Source: Ixodes scapularis
Taxonomy: Eukaryota; Arthropoda; Arachnida; Ixodida; Ixodidae
Length of the DNA: 64,000 nucleotides
Assembly (NCBI RefSeq): GCF_016920785.2
Contig: NW_024609947.1
Location: forward strand, 61,000-124,999
Reading direction: 5' to 3'
Position numbers and translations under genes: made by a program. The notes below the pieces were generated by a model, which was not told the origin of the DNA, did no database searches, and worked only from the letters and a program-made list of their open reading frames with translations. Below are positions 1 through 9,792 of the stretch, piece by piece (within the stretch, counting starts at the first letter, position 1; each line of letters begins with the position of its first letter).

Positions 1-175
1 CAGTGTGTCAAACTGAACCCAAACCAGAACCGAAAACCGGATTGAAACCGTAATTTTTGACCGAACTGGTGCAAAACCGAAACCGAACAGTTCCTATTGA
101 ACCCGAAGCGGAACGAAACCATAATCTGATGTGGCAGTTACCGGTTCAACAAAAGCAGTTTAGGGCCAATTGTTT
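1..175. repeat. Subterminal AACCGAAACCG-type repeats of the hAT left end
   Basis: Short degenerate direct repeats of AACCGAAACCG and AACTGAACCC type follow the left terminal repeat. Matching motifs (CCGGTTCAAACAGG, GAACCCAAACCCGAACC) lie at 3248-3340 before the right end. The paired placement supports one transposon with transposase-binding subterminal repeats rather than a satellite. Confidence 0.5.
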
Positions 176-181
176 CAATAA

Positions 182-790
182 TTGGTCTTCATGGGAAAAG
201 TTGTGAGCGCATTTCTCTCTGATATTGCCAAGACTAATCCTACGTACTGTGAGATATTTACATTTCTTTTTTATTGCATGCGTAATAAAAAAATACATCA
301 TCAAAAGCAGAAAAACAAAGAGACGGCGTGGTCAGCGAGCTCGCTTAGTTCCCGTCTCTACTTAGGCATCTGAAGAGCTTCAACTTTACTTTGTTTCTTG
401 GCTTGACCTTGGTGGCGCAGTAGGGGTGGCTGCGATTTCAAAGCACTGCTTGGCTACGAAATGTTTAAGTGTTTGAGCGGATTGCACCACTCTAGGCACG
501 GACGCCTACGAGTCCGCTAATGATTGACCTCAAAATGGACCGCAGTTGCAATCGCACCGCGTCACCTTCCGCTTCAGTGCAGAGACACGCTGAAGGAAAG
601 TGGGACCGCGCTGCATCGGTCGTATAATTTGTAGGGCCGCCTCTGGTTCATTTCAATGAAAAACAATATTTTCTTTAACGCGTTAAAAATGCTACCTCAA
701 AAAAAAAAAAAAAGCTTGCGGTGTTGGAGACAACGTTATTCGGCGATGATTCGCCGACGCGCTGCACCTTGGAAGCAAACTTGTGCTTGT
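182..790. other. Non-coding stretch inside the hAT remnant
   Basis: No supportable coding frame. A 63-codon frame at 182-373 shows no domain and I treat it as chance. It has an A-run near 700-713 and otherwise nothing recognisable; it probably represents decayed 5' element sequence. Confidence 0.4.
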
Positions 791-794
791 TGAC

Positions 795-915
795 TGGAAA
801 AATGTTATGCATTACAATTACAAACTAATGAGCCTCAAATGTAATGGATTATCGTTACAAATTACTTTCACTGAAAAGTAACAGGTTACTTTACTCGTTA
901 CGTTACAGAATACTG
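795..915. repeat. GTTAC-rich terminal fragment of a second hAT-type element
   Basis: Dense alternation of GTTAC/GTAAC motifs (TTACAAATTAC, AAGTAACAGGTTAC, CTCGTTACGTTACAG) resembles the ends of a widespread class of hAT elements. The same texture recurs at 51571-52180 and 61893-62601 in this window. Neither a terminal repeat pair nor a target duplication is visible here, so it is a fragment. Confidence 0.45.
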
Positions 916-947
916 AGAACCACAAGCTTGAACGACGAGAACTTTAG

Positions 948-1136
948 CTAGTCAAGGTTGCTCTGGCGCCGCCAAATGCGCAAGTCAGCGTAGAGCGAAC
1001 CTTCTCAGGTCTCAAGTTTGTGCTTTCACTGCTTCGAGCCAACTTGAACAAGTCGTCGATAGACATCCATGTTAATCCGCGCGAACAGAAAGGCTCCGTA
1101 AGTATATATAACTCTATGAAATGTCATAACAGGTAA
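948..1136 (+). pseudogene. hAT transposase C-terminal dimerisation domain (hATC) fragment
   Basis: The plus frame ending at the TAA at 1134-1136 and open back to the TAG at 945-947 reads about 62 codons. It contains NAQVSVERTFSGLKFV followed by LRANL and then N-x-x-S. This is the hATC signature (S-x-x-ER-x-FS, then R-x-x-L), the region through which hAT transposases dimerise and which contributes to the catalytic fold. A full transposase is 500-700 residues, so about 90% is absent; the catalytic aspartates cannot be seen upstream. It lies inside the TIR-bounded hAT remnant in the expected orientation. The family call rests on the motif and is fairly secure; function is lost. Confidence 0.7.
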
Positions 1137-1309
1137 ACGCTCTAGCGGGGTTTGATTAAACATATTCCCTTTTCGCTGCGAGATAAAATAATTCCAAATA
1201 AATATAATGGTTTCAATATGCCCCCACTTTTTTTTTGTAATTTTGTTTTATTTATTCACTTGTTTAAACATTTAAGCACCCCGGGCGGGTATTTTATAGG
1301 ATGGGATAC

Positions 1310-2175
1310 AATAAGAACAGGTAACAAACAAGTAGCAGTGCGCAAACAAACACGGACCCAGGAAAAAAAATAACAGGACTAGCGCTGGACTTCAACTCAA
1401 TGTTTGATAAAAAGTAAACACAAAGGAAAACAACCAAATCAGCAGACCATCACTGCATCAACATGTGCTCAAAAAAGCCATTTCTCTTTTGTGTAAATAT
1501 AACGAGGTTTGGCTGACGCATTGGACTTTTTCCTTTTCTATCTCGTACACTTCCAGCTGTTCGCGTGCAGTTTTGTCAGCACCCCTCCCCAAAACTGTGA
1601 TGCTCTCAAATTTCGGCACACAAAAGCAAGTGACGCAGTGTAAAAGAAGGTAGCCTCCTGAGGTTGACCGCAGCGACAGTGCGTGCTCACATGTTCGCGG
1701 TCATTGACACAACGGCCAATCTTGGCGATGTATACATGACCACAACTCCACGGGATATGATAAACAACCCCAAATGCACACATGACGTACGTGTTTCTGT
1801 GTTTTGCGGCACATGTTTTCTTCCGTTCCCCTGTCAGCCACTCTGGGGGATAGCTGCGACATCTTACTGGGTGCTGAAAACAGCGAGCATGTGTAACAAA
1901 CACGAGTGTGCAGAGCAAAACAAATAAAAATATATAGAGGGCAAACAATCCAGCTAGAGGCCTTTTTACTGTCTACAAAATCATAGCCCAGCGTGTGATC
2001 TTCACAGCCCAGCACGTGCGTCTTTGTCGTGAATAAGGGTGGCGATGTGGGTTAGTTGGTTTATACTGACGAAAAAAGCGCTTGTCCTGTTTGCACTTCC
2101 TCTAGTCCCCGTTTTCTGCGCGCTGTTAGCCTTTTCGTCTTTGTCGATTCAGAAAGCAAGGCAAGCCTGCGCTAC
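1310..2175 (-). mobile_element. Penelope-like element 3' fragment
   Basis: On the minus strand this block holds a GIY-YIG-like coding remnant (1538-1948). It is followed by a terminus with the same word order as the clearer Penelope copies at 8770-9542: an AGTCCAGCGCTAGTCCTG-type sequence just after a short A/T-rich 'ATTGAGTTG' stretch, corresponding to 'TCAGTTGTAAGTCAGCGCC' there. The other edge (2040-2075) has the GGGTTAGTTGGT-like motif seen at the outer end of the dimer (8780-8796). The reverse transcriptase part is missing. It sits inside the hAT remnant. Boundaries are approximate. Confidence 0.6.
1538..1948 (-). pseudogene. GIY-YIG endonuclease remnant of a Penelope-like element
   Basis: The minus frame of 136 codons contains VVYHIPWSCGHVYIAKIGRC followed by VNDRE. 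This matches the first part of a GIY-YIG nuclease as found at the C-terminus of Penelope-like reverse transcriptases: a tyrosine in the first strand, then CG-x-VYI as the second motif, GR, and N-x-R. In Penelope elements this domain nicks target DNA before reverse transcription. Downstream the HC-x-C residues that should follow are displaced (THCRCG), and the expected catalytic glutamate region and ending seen at 9093-9359 are not preserved, so the domain is broken. The first ~45 residues look like random hydrophobic readthrough and are probably not part of the protein. Confidence 0.6.
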
Positions 2176-2369
2176 ACACAAGAACACTAAAGGTGGCACC
2201 GGCCATAAGCTCTTTTTTGGAAAGACCCATCCCGAAATTACGCCCTCTTCTGACAGAGCTTAAAATATTGCACAGCTGCGTGTGCAAAAGACACCATAAA
2301 AATGGAAAGTCGATCGCTTATATATAGTTCACTTAAGAACTGTATTACACAAATATCAAGCTTGCCACA

Positions 2370-3104
2370 TTAAAGGGGCACTGACACATTGAATTAATAT
2401 TTTTGTTTCTTATCCGAAACGATTGAAAACGGTGCCGGGACATTACCCTCAAAATTCGAAACTTGGGAATTCAGTATTTCTGAATTAAAAAAACAATTTC
2501 CAAATGCCGAATTTGAAGTTCCCGCGCGATCTGCACCAGTACAGTGAATCAAATTTTGCGGTCTCCTTTGACTCGAATTTCTTTCGGACCTCCGCTCCAC
2601 GCTGTGAAGCAAAGCGCCGTTTCCACCGCGACCCGAAGCGAGGAGGAGGTGATCAGGCAGGATAGAATCATGGCGCCGGCGCGGAAAAAAAATGATTTCT
2701 TCACAGACTCGCAGATCCTCCTCTGCTCGAGCAGCGTCAAGTTTTCCGAGGGAGGATACAAATCCAGGAAGCGACATCACACCGAACTCAGATTCTTGGT
2801 ATTTCAAAAAGAGGGACTAGTGCGTTCGCAATTGCGTTAAAAAACATGTTTTATGATTGCCGTTATTAAATGTTATAGAAATCTCGCCTACGAAGCTTCT
2901 AAATTTCCTGATTTTTGACGTCACCGATCAAAAGAAGCAAGGAGGTGAGCGGCGGGAGATATAAACGCAAAAATAAAAAGTTGCGCGCGCGCAGAGAAAG
3001 TTTTTGCGCGATGCATTTTTTTTTTTTTGCGTGTCTATGACTACAACTTGTATCGATTTAGACGATAAAAAAATAGGTCCTTTGGGGTGTCAGTGCCCCT
3101 TTAA
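2370..3104. mobile_element. TTAA-flanked MITE, Kolobok/T2-like
   Basis: Starts TTAAAGGGGCACTGACAC and ends GTGTCAGTGCCCCTTTAA, a perfect 18-base inverted terminal sequence that includes the TTAA duplication. TTAA targets with TTAAAGGRR ends are the known signature of T2-type MITEs assigned to the Kolobok superfamily; piggyBac also uses TTAA but has CCY-type ends. No transposase frame is present, so it is non-autonomous. It is inserted in the hAT remnant and is therefore younger than it. Confidence 0.7.
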
Positions 3105-3470
3105 TGGCGTCCTTCGCGCACATCACTGTGCAGGGTTTTCAGATCTGCCTGAAGCGGGAGTAGTTTCGAAATGAGCCTTTTGCAAGTATCTCGTGCTCAG
3201 AAAGGGCTACAGGAAGTGCTTGGTCAATATCAAAAGGTCGAGTTTGGAGCCGGTTCAAACAGGTTCGTGCTTATTAAAACCGGTAACCGGAGTGACATTA
3301 TGTGCGCTACCATACTGAACCCAAACCCGAACCGAATTAGTGACCAGTTCGACACCCTGGTTTATACTCCGACGATGAGCATACTGAACGCGGCGTAGTG
3401 CAGAACGCGCGGCGCCTTTTATTGGCTGGCGACCAGGAACTCGATATCTGCGACCAATCAGTATCAATGT

Positions 3471-3500
3471 GCGCTGCGCTGCGCTGCGCTGCGCTGCGCT
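3471..3500. repeat. GCGCT pentanucleotide microsatellite
   Basis: Six perfect tandem copies of GCGCT. Confidence 0.9.
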
Positions 3501-3938
3501 GTGCAGCGCCCGCCGACGTTACATTGAAGTATAAACGTGCCTTAAGTGTTCAGGGGAAACTGCCCAGTTCACTCCATTTTACCAGAGCAAAGTCTGGAGA
3601 GGAGGTGATCTCCTCTTCAGTATTTACTCTGCTAAAGTGCAAAGAGGTTGGAGGAATTTCCCTGAACTCTTAACCTTTCACAGACCATAGTTGCCTGAAA
3701 GGTTGCGCATTTGTGACATGCTTGTAAAAAGGCCAATCGGGCACGCCAAGTTCGCCCCGTGCTTTTACTCTGCCAGAAAACAGCTACTATACATGGCCCG
3801 GAACGAGCAGGCATGCATCATGTTTTCATCGAAGGCACCTAGTTTTCAACGTGTCAACTCGAAACAGTATGTTGAGCTTAAAATGACGACGTTCAGTCAG
3901 TGCATTCAGCATTTGCCAGCGTCAATGCTAGGAGCAAA
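3501..3938. other. Unannotated spacer
   Basis: No coding frame, terminal repeat or RNA gene could be supported between the microsatellite and the 3' tail of the I-like LINE. Confidence 0.4.
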
Positions 3939-4122
3939 AGGTTGATTGGGTTGATTGGGGGTTTATGGCGCATCAGCAACTACGGCTATATTGCGCCAAG
4001 CTCAGACTATTGCAATTCGGGTTTAAGAAGAGGAAAGAGCTATAGTAGCGAAATATATGATAAAACCATGAACATGAATGTGTATAAGTGTAAACAATAT
4101 GACAATGAATTTAGGAGTAAAA

Positions 4123-5154
4123 TCACAGTCGGTGTAGAAGGCCGATATCTGTGAGGAAATTAAAAACACAACTGTATGGAATGAGCGGTTCGTCACCTAG
4201 TAGTAGGGCGAGGTGTAGTGGAATGTGTTCTTTATAAAGCAGTGAGAAGTGTTTATACCGGCATTGGTCATACTTAGAGCATTCAATGAGTATGTGCATA
4301 ATACTTAGAGGTAGGTTACAGTGCACACATTCAGGGGCATCCTCCCCGCTCAAGAGGAGTCCATGTGTGAGACGAGTATGACCGATTCGTAACCTACAGA
4401 GTATGACTTCATAAAAGCGCTCCCGATGTCGGGCACTCTCCCACTCGCCTAGAAAAGGTTTGATTGCGTGTAGTTTGTTGCTGGTTTCGCTGTTCCACTG
4501 CAGCTGCCACTTTGCTTTGATGCATCGTTTCAGAGAGTTGTGGTAATCTTTGTAGGGTATTTGGTGCGTGTCTATTTCTCGATCATTAGCAGAGCTAGCT
4601 GCACAATCAGCTGCTTCATTTCCAGGAATGCCAACATGGCTAGGAACCCAGCATAAAACTATGTCAAGATTTTTCTTAGCAGCCAGGATAATCTTGTGCT
4701 TTAACTCAGAAACCAGTGGGTTTTTTACACGGTTCATTGATGCGACAGCCTTCAGAGAGCTTAAAGAGTCTGTGTAGATTACAGCGTGAGAAAGTCGTTT
4801 TTTCATTATGTAATCAACAGCCAGCAGCAAACCATAAAGCTCTGCTGTTAGTATAGAGGCTTTTGGATTTATTCTCTTCACCTGATTTATTGATGGTCCC
4901 ACCATAGCACAGCCTACTACAGAGTCCTTTTTTGTCCCGTCTGTATAAAAACTGGCATACTCGTGATATTTGGTCAGAAGCTCAAAGAAGTCCTGCCTTA
5001 TGACTTCCTGTGGAACATTCTTTTTGTTATACTTGGTCAGTGTAAGGTCGCAATGTATATGGCAGTTGTTCCATGGAGCTATATCTGGTGGGTACTGGAC
5101 TAGCTGAGGCCTTGCATCAATCCCAACAGATTGTGCTGCAGTATTATTCCTCAT
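4123..5154 (-). pseudogene. ORF2 C-terminal part: RNase H and zinc-finger-like tail (I-like LINE)
   Basis: This frame encodes the RNase H that removes RNA from the RNA/DNA hybrid during target-primed reverse transcription. All four acidic positions can be read: FYTDGTKKD (D), TAELYGLLLA (E), IYTDSLSSL (D), and SHVGIPGNEAAD with its histidine and final D. A C-x2-C-x6-H-x4-C cluster (CVHC...HILIEC) follows, as is usual at the end of I-type ORF2 proteins. It is separated from the RT frame at 5169-6527 by a frameshift around 5155-5190, so it is not translated as one protein in this copy. The RNase H itself looks undamaged over its length. Confidence 0.85.
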
Positions 5155-5168
5155 AGAGAGAGGCGGAA

Positions 5169-6527
5169 CTATGGAAGGTTTGTTTTTTTAAATGTACGTT
5201 GGAACTTGATAGTCTCAATATTATCTCGAACGGGGTGCTCCGCGACAGAGCGCACCCTGACAGAGTACATAAAACCCAGGGAAAACCTCCTATACTCAAG
5301 GGACAGTTCGTTTGCTTCCGCATAAAGGCTAAGCACTGGGGAGGTACGAAATGCTCCTGTAGCCAATCGCAGTCCCTGATGATGAATAGGATCTAACATC
5401 TTTAGAACTGATGCCCGAGCAGAGTTATAGACAATACAACCATAATCAAGCTGAGAGCGAATGACTGAGCGATAGATATGCAACAGACATAGTCGGTCGG
5501 AGCCCCATGATACATGTGACAAGACCTTAAGGATGTTCAGAGATTTAAGACACTTGAGTTTTAAGCTCTTAATGTGTGAAACGAAAGTCAACTTGGAATC
5601 AAACACAAGGCCCAAAAACTTGTGTTCCTTTTTTACAACAATAGGAGAGCCATACATGTTCAAAGAAGGTTCCTGAAGAGCACCACGTCGACGAGAAAAG
5701 CTGACACAAGCTGTTTTTTCGGGAGAAAATTTAAAACCGTTTGTATCGGCCCATATGACCAAATTATTGACCGCAAGTTGGACGCGACGTTCACAAATTG
5801 AGGAATTACAGGATGAAACGGTGATCTGAAGATCATCAACATATAAAGAATACTGTACCGAAGGAGGAATTGCACGGCCAATGGAATTAAGTTTGACGAT
5901 AAAAAGAGTGACACTCAGCACGCCCCCCTGAGGGACTCCATTTTCCTGTAAAAACTCCTTAGAGAGAGTTTTTCCCAGCCTCACGCGGAATGTACGGTGC
6001 TGCAGGTAACTCTGTATAACACTCAACATTCGGCCACGGAAACCAAGATCGAACAAATCCTGCAGTATGCCGTAACGCAGGACCGTGTCGTATGCCTTCT
6101 CCAAATCAAAGAAGACGGAGAGACACTGTTGCCTGTTGACAAACGCCTCACGTACGAAGGTCTCAAAGCGGACGAGATGATCGACAGTGGACCGTGCTGA
6201 ACGAAAGCCACACTGGAACTTATCAAGGCAGTTGTTTCGTTCTAGGAAAAACATCAGTCTCTTGTTAATCATCCTTTCTAGTGTCTTGGAAAGACAGCTA
6301 GTTAGGGCTATTGGTCTGAAGCTAGATGCACAAGAGGGATCTTTTCCGGGCTTCAGCACTGGTATAACAATAGCAATCTTCCAAGAGGATGGAATGTGGC
6401 CCTCGAGCCAAACTCTATTAAAAAGGTACAAAATTAGCTCCATAGTGGATGGATGAAGATGTTCAAGCATTTTATAATGAATACCATCTGGTCCAGGGGC
6501 AGTTTCTTTGGGATAAAGAAGTGCCAT
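5169..6527 (-). pseudogene. ORF2 reverse transcriptase domain (I-like LINE)
   Basis: A 452-codon frame with the LINE RT motifs in order: PGPDGI (about residues 11-16), RPIALTSCLSKTLER (71-85), FFDLEKAYDTV (139-149, catalytic D), NGVPQGGVLS (196-205) and YVDD (229-232, two catalytic D). The second position of the active-site box is V where I-type elements normally have A (YADD/FADD). This may be drift in a dead copy, or it may be a lineage feature. It is joined to the upstream endonuclease-linker frame (6434-7507) by a frameshift in the overlap and to RNase H by another. The protein would copy the element's RNA at a nicked target site. Confidence 0.85.
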
Positions 6528-7507
6528 TTGAAGTTCATATAATGAAAATAGAGTATTATAGGGTTCGTGCGTGCCACCTGATGTGTTAACAGCTTTTTTT
6601 CTGCATTTATCTTGTGTCGCTGAAACGTCTGAGTATAATGTTGGGAACTGGAGACATACTCGAAATGCTCGCCAAGGATGTTGGCCTGTTCCTCAAGACT
6701 TGCAGGACACACTCCATTTCGACTCAGGAGTGGGACAGTGAATGCCCGGTAAGAGCCGTCAATTTTATGTACGCGATCCCAGACTTCCTTCGCGGGTATA
6801 GTGCTGTTAATTGAGGAAGCGTACCCTCTAAAACTTTTTTTCTTTGCTTGTCTTCGAATCCACCTCGCCTGGGCCCTTTTTCTTTTAAATTCAATTAGAT
6901 TGTTTGCTGTAGGGTAGCGCCTAAAAATACCCCAAGCTCGATTTTGTTCTTTTTTGGCCAAACGGCAATCTTTGTTCCACCAGGGCTTAGGTCTTTTGGG
7001 TAGATGCGAGGACGTCATGGGGATGGAAAGAATGGCAGCCTGTAAAATGTTGTGAGTGATATGTTCAGTGGCTCTATCGATATCGAGATCGTCAAGTGAT
7101 GTGTATGCCAAAAGAGACGATTCTTTGAAAGTTGACCAGTCGGCGTTTTCAAATTTCCATCGAGAAGAGCGCGTAGGGACTGCTATGGGAAGATGGTTAA
7201 ATTCTAAAATGATGGGAAAGTGGTCACTTCCGTGAGGATTCGGGATGACCTTCCATGAAAACAAGGGGAATAATGATGGGTGACAAATAGATAGGTCAAT
7301 GGAAGTGAAAGTGTGAGTTGTTGAACTAAAATATGTGGCTTCATCTGTGTTAACTAGGCAGAATCCCGAAGAAAGAAGAAAGCGTTCAATGAGAGCCCCT
7401 CTGGGATCTCGTCTGCCACTTAACCCACAAAGGATTGTGTGCATTAAAATCTCCCAAAAGCAGAAAAGGTGGTGGGAGCTGGCTAACAAGGTCTTCAAGC
7501 TCTTCAA
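6434..7507 (-). pseudogene. ORF2 endonuclease C-terminal half and EN-RT linker (I-like LINE)
   Basis: The frame contains HGSDHFPIILEF, the SDH motif that closes an APE-type endonuclease, preceded by FTSIDLSICH. This is followed by a W-rich, basic linker with KRPKPWWNKDCR, typical of the segment between endonuclease and RT in I-type LINEs. The first ~40 residues are out of frame: the GDFNAHN motif expected about 80 residues before SDH is readable only in a neighbouring frame near 7425-7460. This shows a small indel. The 3' end overlaps the RT frame by 94 bases in another phase, marking a second indel. Confidence 0.75.
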
Positions 7508-7510
7508 TCT

Positions 7511-7843
7511 TTAGCTGATAACTGGGGGTATATATAAGGAACATACTGTAGTTAAACGATCTAACAAAATGCGGGCTGCCACAGCCTCCAGCGAAGTCTG
7601 CAGAGTCACTTCGCTACATGGGGTTGAGCGTTGCACTACAACTGCAACGCCTCCAGATGGATGAACGGCTTGTAACCGGTCCTTGCGAAACACCTGGAAG
7701 TACTTTAATATATTAGTGTGGCTCGCTTTTAAATGTGTTTCCTGCAAGCAAAATGCAATGGGGCCGTGATCGTCAAGTAGCTGGCTCACATCATCATAGT
7801 TAGGAAGGAGGCCTCTACAGTTCCACTGAAGAAAAACGGACAT
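7511..7843 (-). pseudogene. ORF2 N-terminus: APE-type endonuclease first half (I-like LINE)
   Basis: Starts with a true ATG (7841-7843) and reads FLQWNCRGLLPNYDD then CLQETHLK. These are the N-x-RG and QE-T motifs of the apurinic/apyrimidinic-like endonuclease, including the metal-binding glutamate. The frame ends prematurely at 7511 after ..YIPP and the domain resumes in another frame, so this copy has an indel there. An (AT)n tract separates it from ORF1. In intact elements this domain nicks chromosomal DNA to prime reverse transcription. Confidence 0.8.
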
Positions 7844-7866
7844 TGATATTTTAAAAGGAAGTCAGA

Positions 7867-7867
7867 A

Positions 7868-7897
<30 letters not shown>
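7867..7897. repeat. (AT)n microsatellite between ORF1 and ORF2
   Basis: An ATATATATAC-type run of about 30 bases in the short gap between the LINE's two ORFs. Confidence 0.85.
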
Positions 7898-7899
<2 letters not shown>

Positions 7900-7922
7900 C
7901 CAGAGAAAGCTAGAACATAAAT

Positions 7923-8777
7923 TTACGGGGCTTTTGGTGCCTCAACACGTGGAATTGTTTTTTTCTTAGAAGTGTCCTTTGGTCGTCCTACAACCTTAGA
8001 GGAGACCAGAGGAGGAGACTCTGTTTCAGGGAGAGACTGGTCGTCTTCAGAGAGCGGTAGGCTCTCGTCCATTTTTTCATCCGGCGAGAGCGTTGGGCCC
8101 TTAGGCGGAGGAGGAGGTTGTTCTGTCCGCCTGGGCTTCAGGTGGCTGCAGGAAGCACGAGGAGAGAGCCCTCGACCCCTGCCAGAAGGGCCAGCTAGGG
8201 CCGCTGACGGCACCTCTGGTACCTTGGAGGGAGTGGTACCCTCCTTGGAGGGTACAGCACCCTTGGAACATGAAGGTGACTGAGTGTGCGTCACCTTCAG
8301 AGGTTCGGAAGGGGACCCCTGTGGAGAGGACAGGTCTTCCGAAGAAGTCTGTGTCTCCACAGATGCCGTAGACAGTGGGGGTCCCCTCAACACTGCCTGG
8401 GCATAAGAACCCCTTGCCTGAAAGGCAAGCTGTTCTTTGGCTGCTTGATAGCTAAGGTTATGTTTTACTTTAAAAGTCAGGACATCTTTTTCCTCTTTCC
8501 ATTTTGGACAGGAGCGAGAAAAAGCAGGGTGAGCTCCGCTACAGTTCACACATTTGACTTCATTTTCGCAGATGTCTGCTACATGGTCAGTACCACCGCA
8601 CTTTCCACATGTTTCTCGGCCGCGGCAGTTTCGGGAACCATGCCCGAAACGTTGGCAGCGAAAACACCGCTGAGGATTTGGGATGAAAGGGCGGACTCTA
8701 CAGTTCAAGTACCCTGCCTTCACGGTGGATGGAAGAGTATGGAGCTCAAATGTGAGTATCAGATGGCGGCAAGGCAT
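7923..8777 (-). pseudogene. ORF1 C-terminal half with CCHC zinc knuckles (I-like LINE)
   Basis: The frame encodes the nucleic-acid-binding half of the LINE's Gag-like ORF1 protein. Three knuckles are visible: C-x2-C-x4-H-x4-C (CFRCQRFGHGSRNC), a second CGKCGGTDHVADIC, and a third CVNCSGAHPAFSRSC. A proline/serine-rich low-complexity tail of about 150 residues follows. The apparent start is an artefact: the Penelope dimer interrupts the gene at the RHL codons. The same frame resumes beyond it at 9588-9555 (RDGQEKPTRHL), then again beyond the CR1 insertion at 13690-14130. Reading across the TSD is in frame, showing the insertions hit an originally continuous ORF1. Confidence 0.85.
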
Positions 8778-8988
8778 GTAGTTGGGCTAGTTGGTGGTAC
8801 ATAATGTTAGGAGGAAACAGCGCAAAAAAGGACGTAAGACGAGGTCGAAGAAACACACAGACAGGGCGCTGACTTACAACTGAAAGTTTATTGCTCTGAA
8901 GAAAGAGAAATAAACACAGAAAGGATGAAGGGGAGAGAACAAACAAATCAAACCAATAACATGCGGCATCACCCACGCCCACGCTCCG

Positions 8989-9147
8989 TCACACGAACCT
9001 GCCACACTTTCTTAGAAAATCCACCTCGTCATTTGCAAGGGCAACCGAAGGAGCGCTCACACACGTGTCAGCTCCGGTAGACGCGATAAAAAATGCTTCG
9101 TCTATCTCCCTCGCAGTTTTGTTTTTGTGACGAGACAAAATCTTTAT
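8989..9147 (-). pseudogene. Penelope-like element C-terminal coding fragment, minus arm
   Basis: Minus-strand frame with the peptide DIKILSRHKNKTAREIDEAF and CVSAPSVALANDEVDFL before its stop near 8989. This is the region just after the GIY-YIG domain in Penelope proteins. It is the shorter arm; residues predicted upstream of 9148 on this strand are read from the other copy's antisense and are not real. Confidence 0.65.
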
Positions 9148-9359
9148 GTCACGTAGCGGTTCATTGTGACAGGTGTGGCTGCACGCCGTCATTGCGTGAA
9201 ATAAAGATTTTGTCTCGTCACAAAAACAAAACTGCGAGGGAGATAGACGAAGCATTTTTTATCGCGTCTACCGGAGCTGACACGTGTGTGAGCGCTCCTT
9301 CGGTTGCCCTTGCAAATGACGAGGTGGATTTTCTAAGAAAGTGTGGCAGGTTCGTGTGA
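9115..9359 (+). pseudogene. Penelope-like element C-terminal coding fragment, plus arm
   Basis: Plus frame with HCDRCGCTPSLREIKIL, the HC-x2-C-x-C cluster that follows the GIY-YIG nuclease in this element family, then RHKNKTAREIDEAFFI and CVSAPSVAL, stopping at 9357-9359. It extends about 16 residues further upstream than the minus arm, which sets the dimer junction near 9148. Everything upstream (reverse transcriptase, most of the nuclease) is absent. Confidence 0.7.
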
Positions 9360-9584
9360 CGGAGGGTGGGCGTGGGTGATGCCGCATGTTATTGGTTTGA
9401 TTTGTTTGTTCTCTCCCCTACATCCTTTCTGTGTTTATTTCTCTTTCTTCAGAGCAATAAACTTTCAGTTGTAAGTCAGCGCCCTGTCTGTGTGTTTCTT
9501 CGACCTCGTCTTACGTCCTTTTTTGCGCTGTTTCCTCCTAACATCAGATGGCGGGTTGGTTTTTCTTGTCCGTCACGTTTTAAG

Positions 9585-9588
<4 letters not shown>

Positions 9589-9624
<36 letters not shown>
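9589..9624. repeat. (TTTA)n tail of the CR1-like LINE
   Basis: Nine TTTA units, i.e. TAAA on the element strand, directly after CTTGAGGGTAAAT. This is the kind of microsatellite 3' end used by CR1/L2 elements for priming. A G-run follows at 9659-9671. Confidence 0.9.
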
Positions 9625-9792
9625 CCCTCAAGGCCCCGAAGGGCATTACAGAGGGGAGTGGGGGGGGGGGGATTAGGTGACAGGGTACAGTTGTTGATAC
9701 ATGAAATATGATACAGTAATTAATGCACGCTTGCTTAGACACTTCAAAAATATTTACACAATGTTATAACAGTAATAACAACTAGAAAATGG

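Larger units (their letters stand above)
1..3359 (+). mobile_element. hAT-superfamily DNA transposon remnant with nested insertions
   Basis: The window opens with CAGTGTGTCAAACTG. The reverse complement of 3345-3359 is CAGGGTGTCGAACTG, so 13 of 15 terminal bases match as an inverted repeat, and CAG-type ends are typical of hAT elements. Both ends carry subterminal GGTTCGGTTT-like repeats, usual transposase-binding substrates in this superfamily. Between them, on the plus strand, lies a recognisable hAT C-terminal dimerisation segment (948-1136). A Penelope-like fragment (1310-2175) and a TTAA MITE (2370-3104) are inserted downstream, so the original element was shorter. The 8 bases after the right end are GTTTATAC; a true hAT insertion predicts the same 8 bases just before the window. 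Most of the transposase gene is missing or decayed, so it cannot be autonomous. Confidence 0.6.
8770..9542. mobile_element. Inverted (head-to-head) Penelope-like element dimer
   Basis: Two 5'-truncated Penelope 3' ends face outwards: a minus-strand copy (about 9148 down to 8770) and a plus-strand copy (about 9150 up to 9542). The arms are nearly identical for about 345 bases, with a ~45-base centre contributed by the plus copy. Both encode the same C-terminal peptide (ILSRHKNKTAREIDEAFFI, then CVSAPSVAL) and the same 3'UTR. The 12-base sequence ATCAGATGGCGG flanks the dimer at 8758-8769 and 9543-9554, so the pair entered as one unit, into ORF1 of the I-like LINE. Dimers and other rearranged copies are known for Penelope elements. 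Confidence 0.8.

Noticed and set aside
408..440. GGTGGCGCAG-x-AGG stretch as a tRNA-like A box of a SINE
   Set aside because: No B box (GGTTCGANTCC) at the expected distance and no cloverleaf could be drawn.
8746..8982. Minus frame, and its twin at 9366-9680, encoding near-identical proteins
   Set aside because: These are the 3'UTRs of the two Penelope-like copies; they lie after the protein's stop codon and show no domain.
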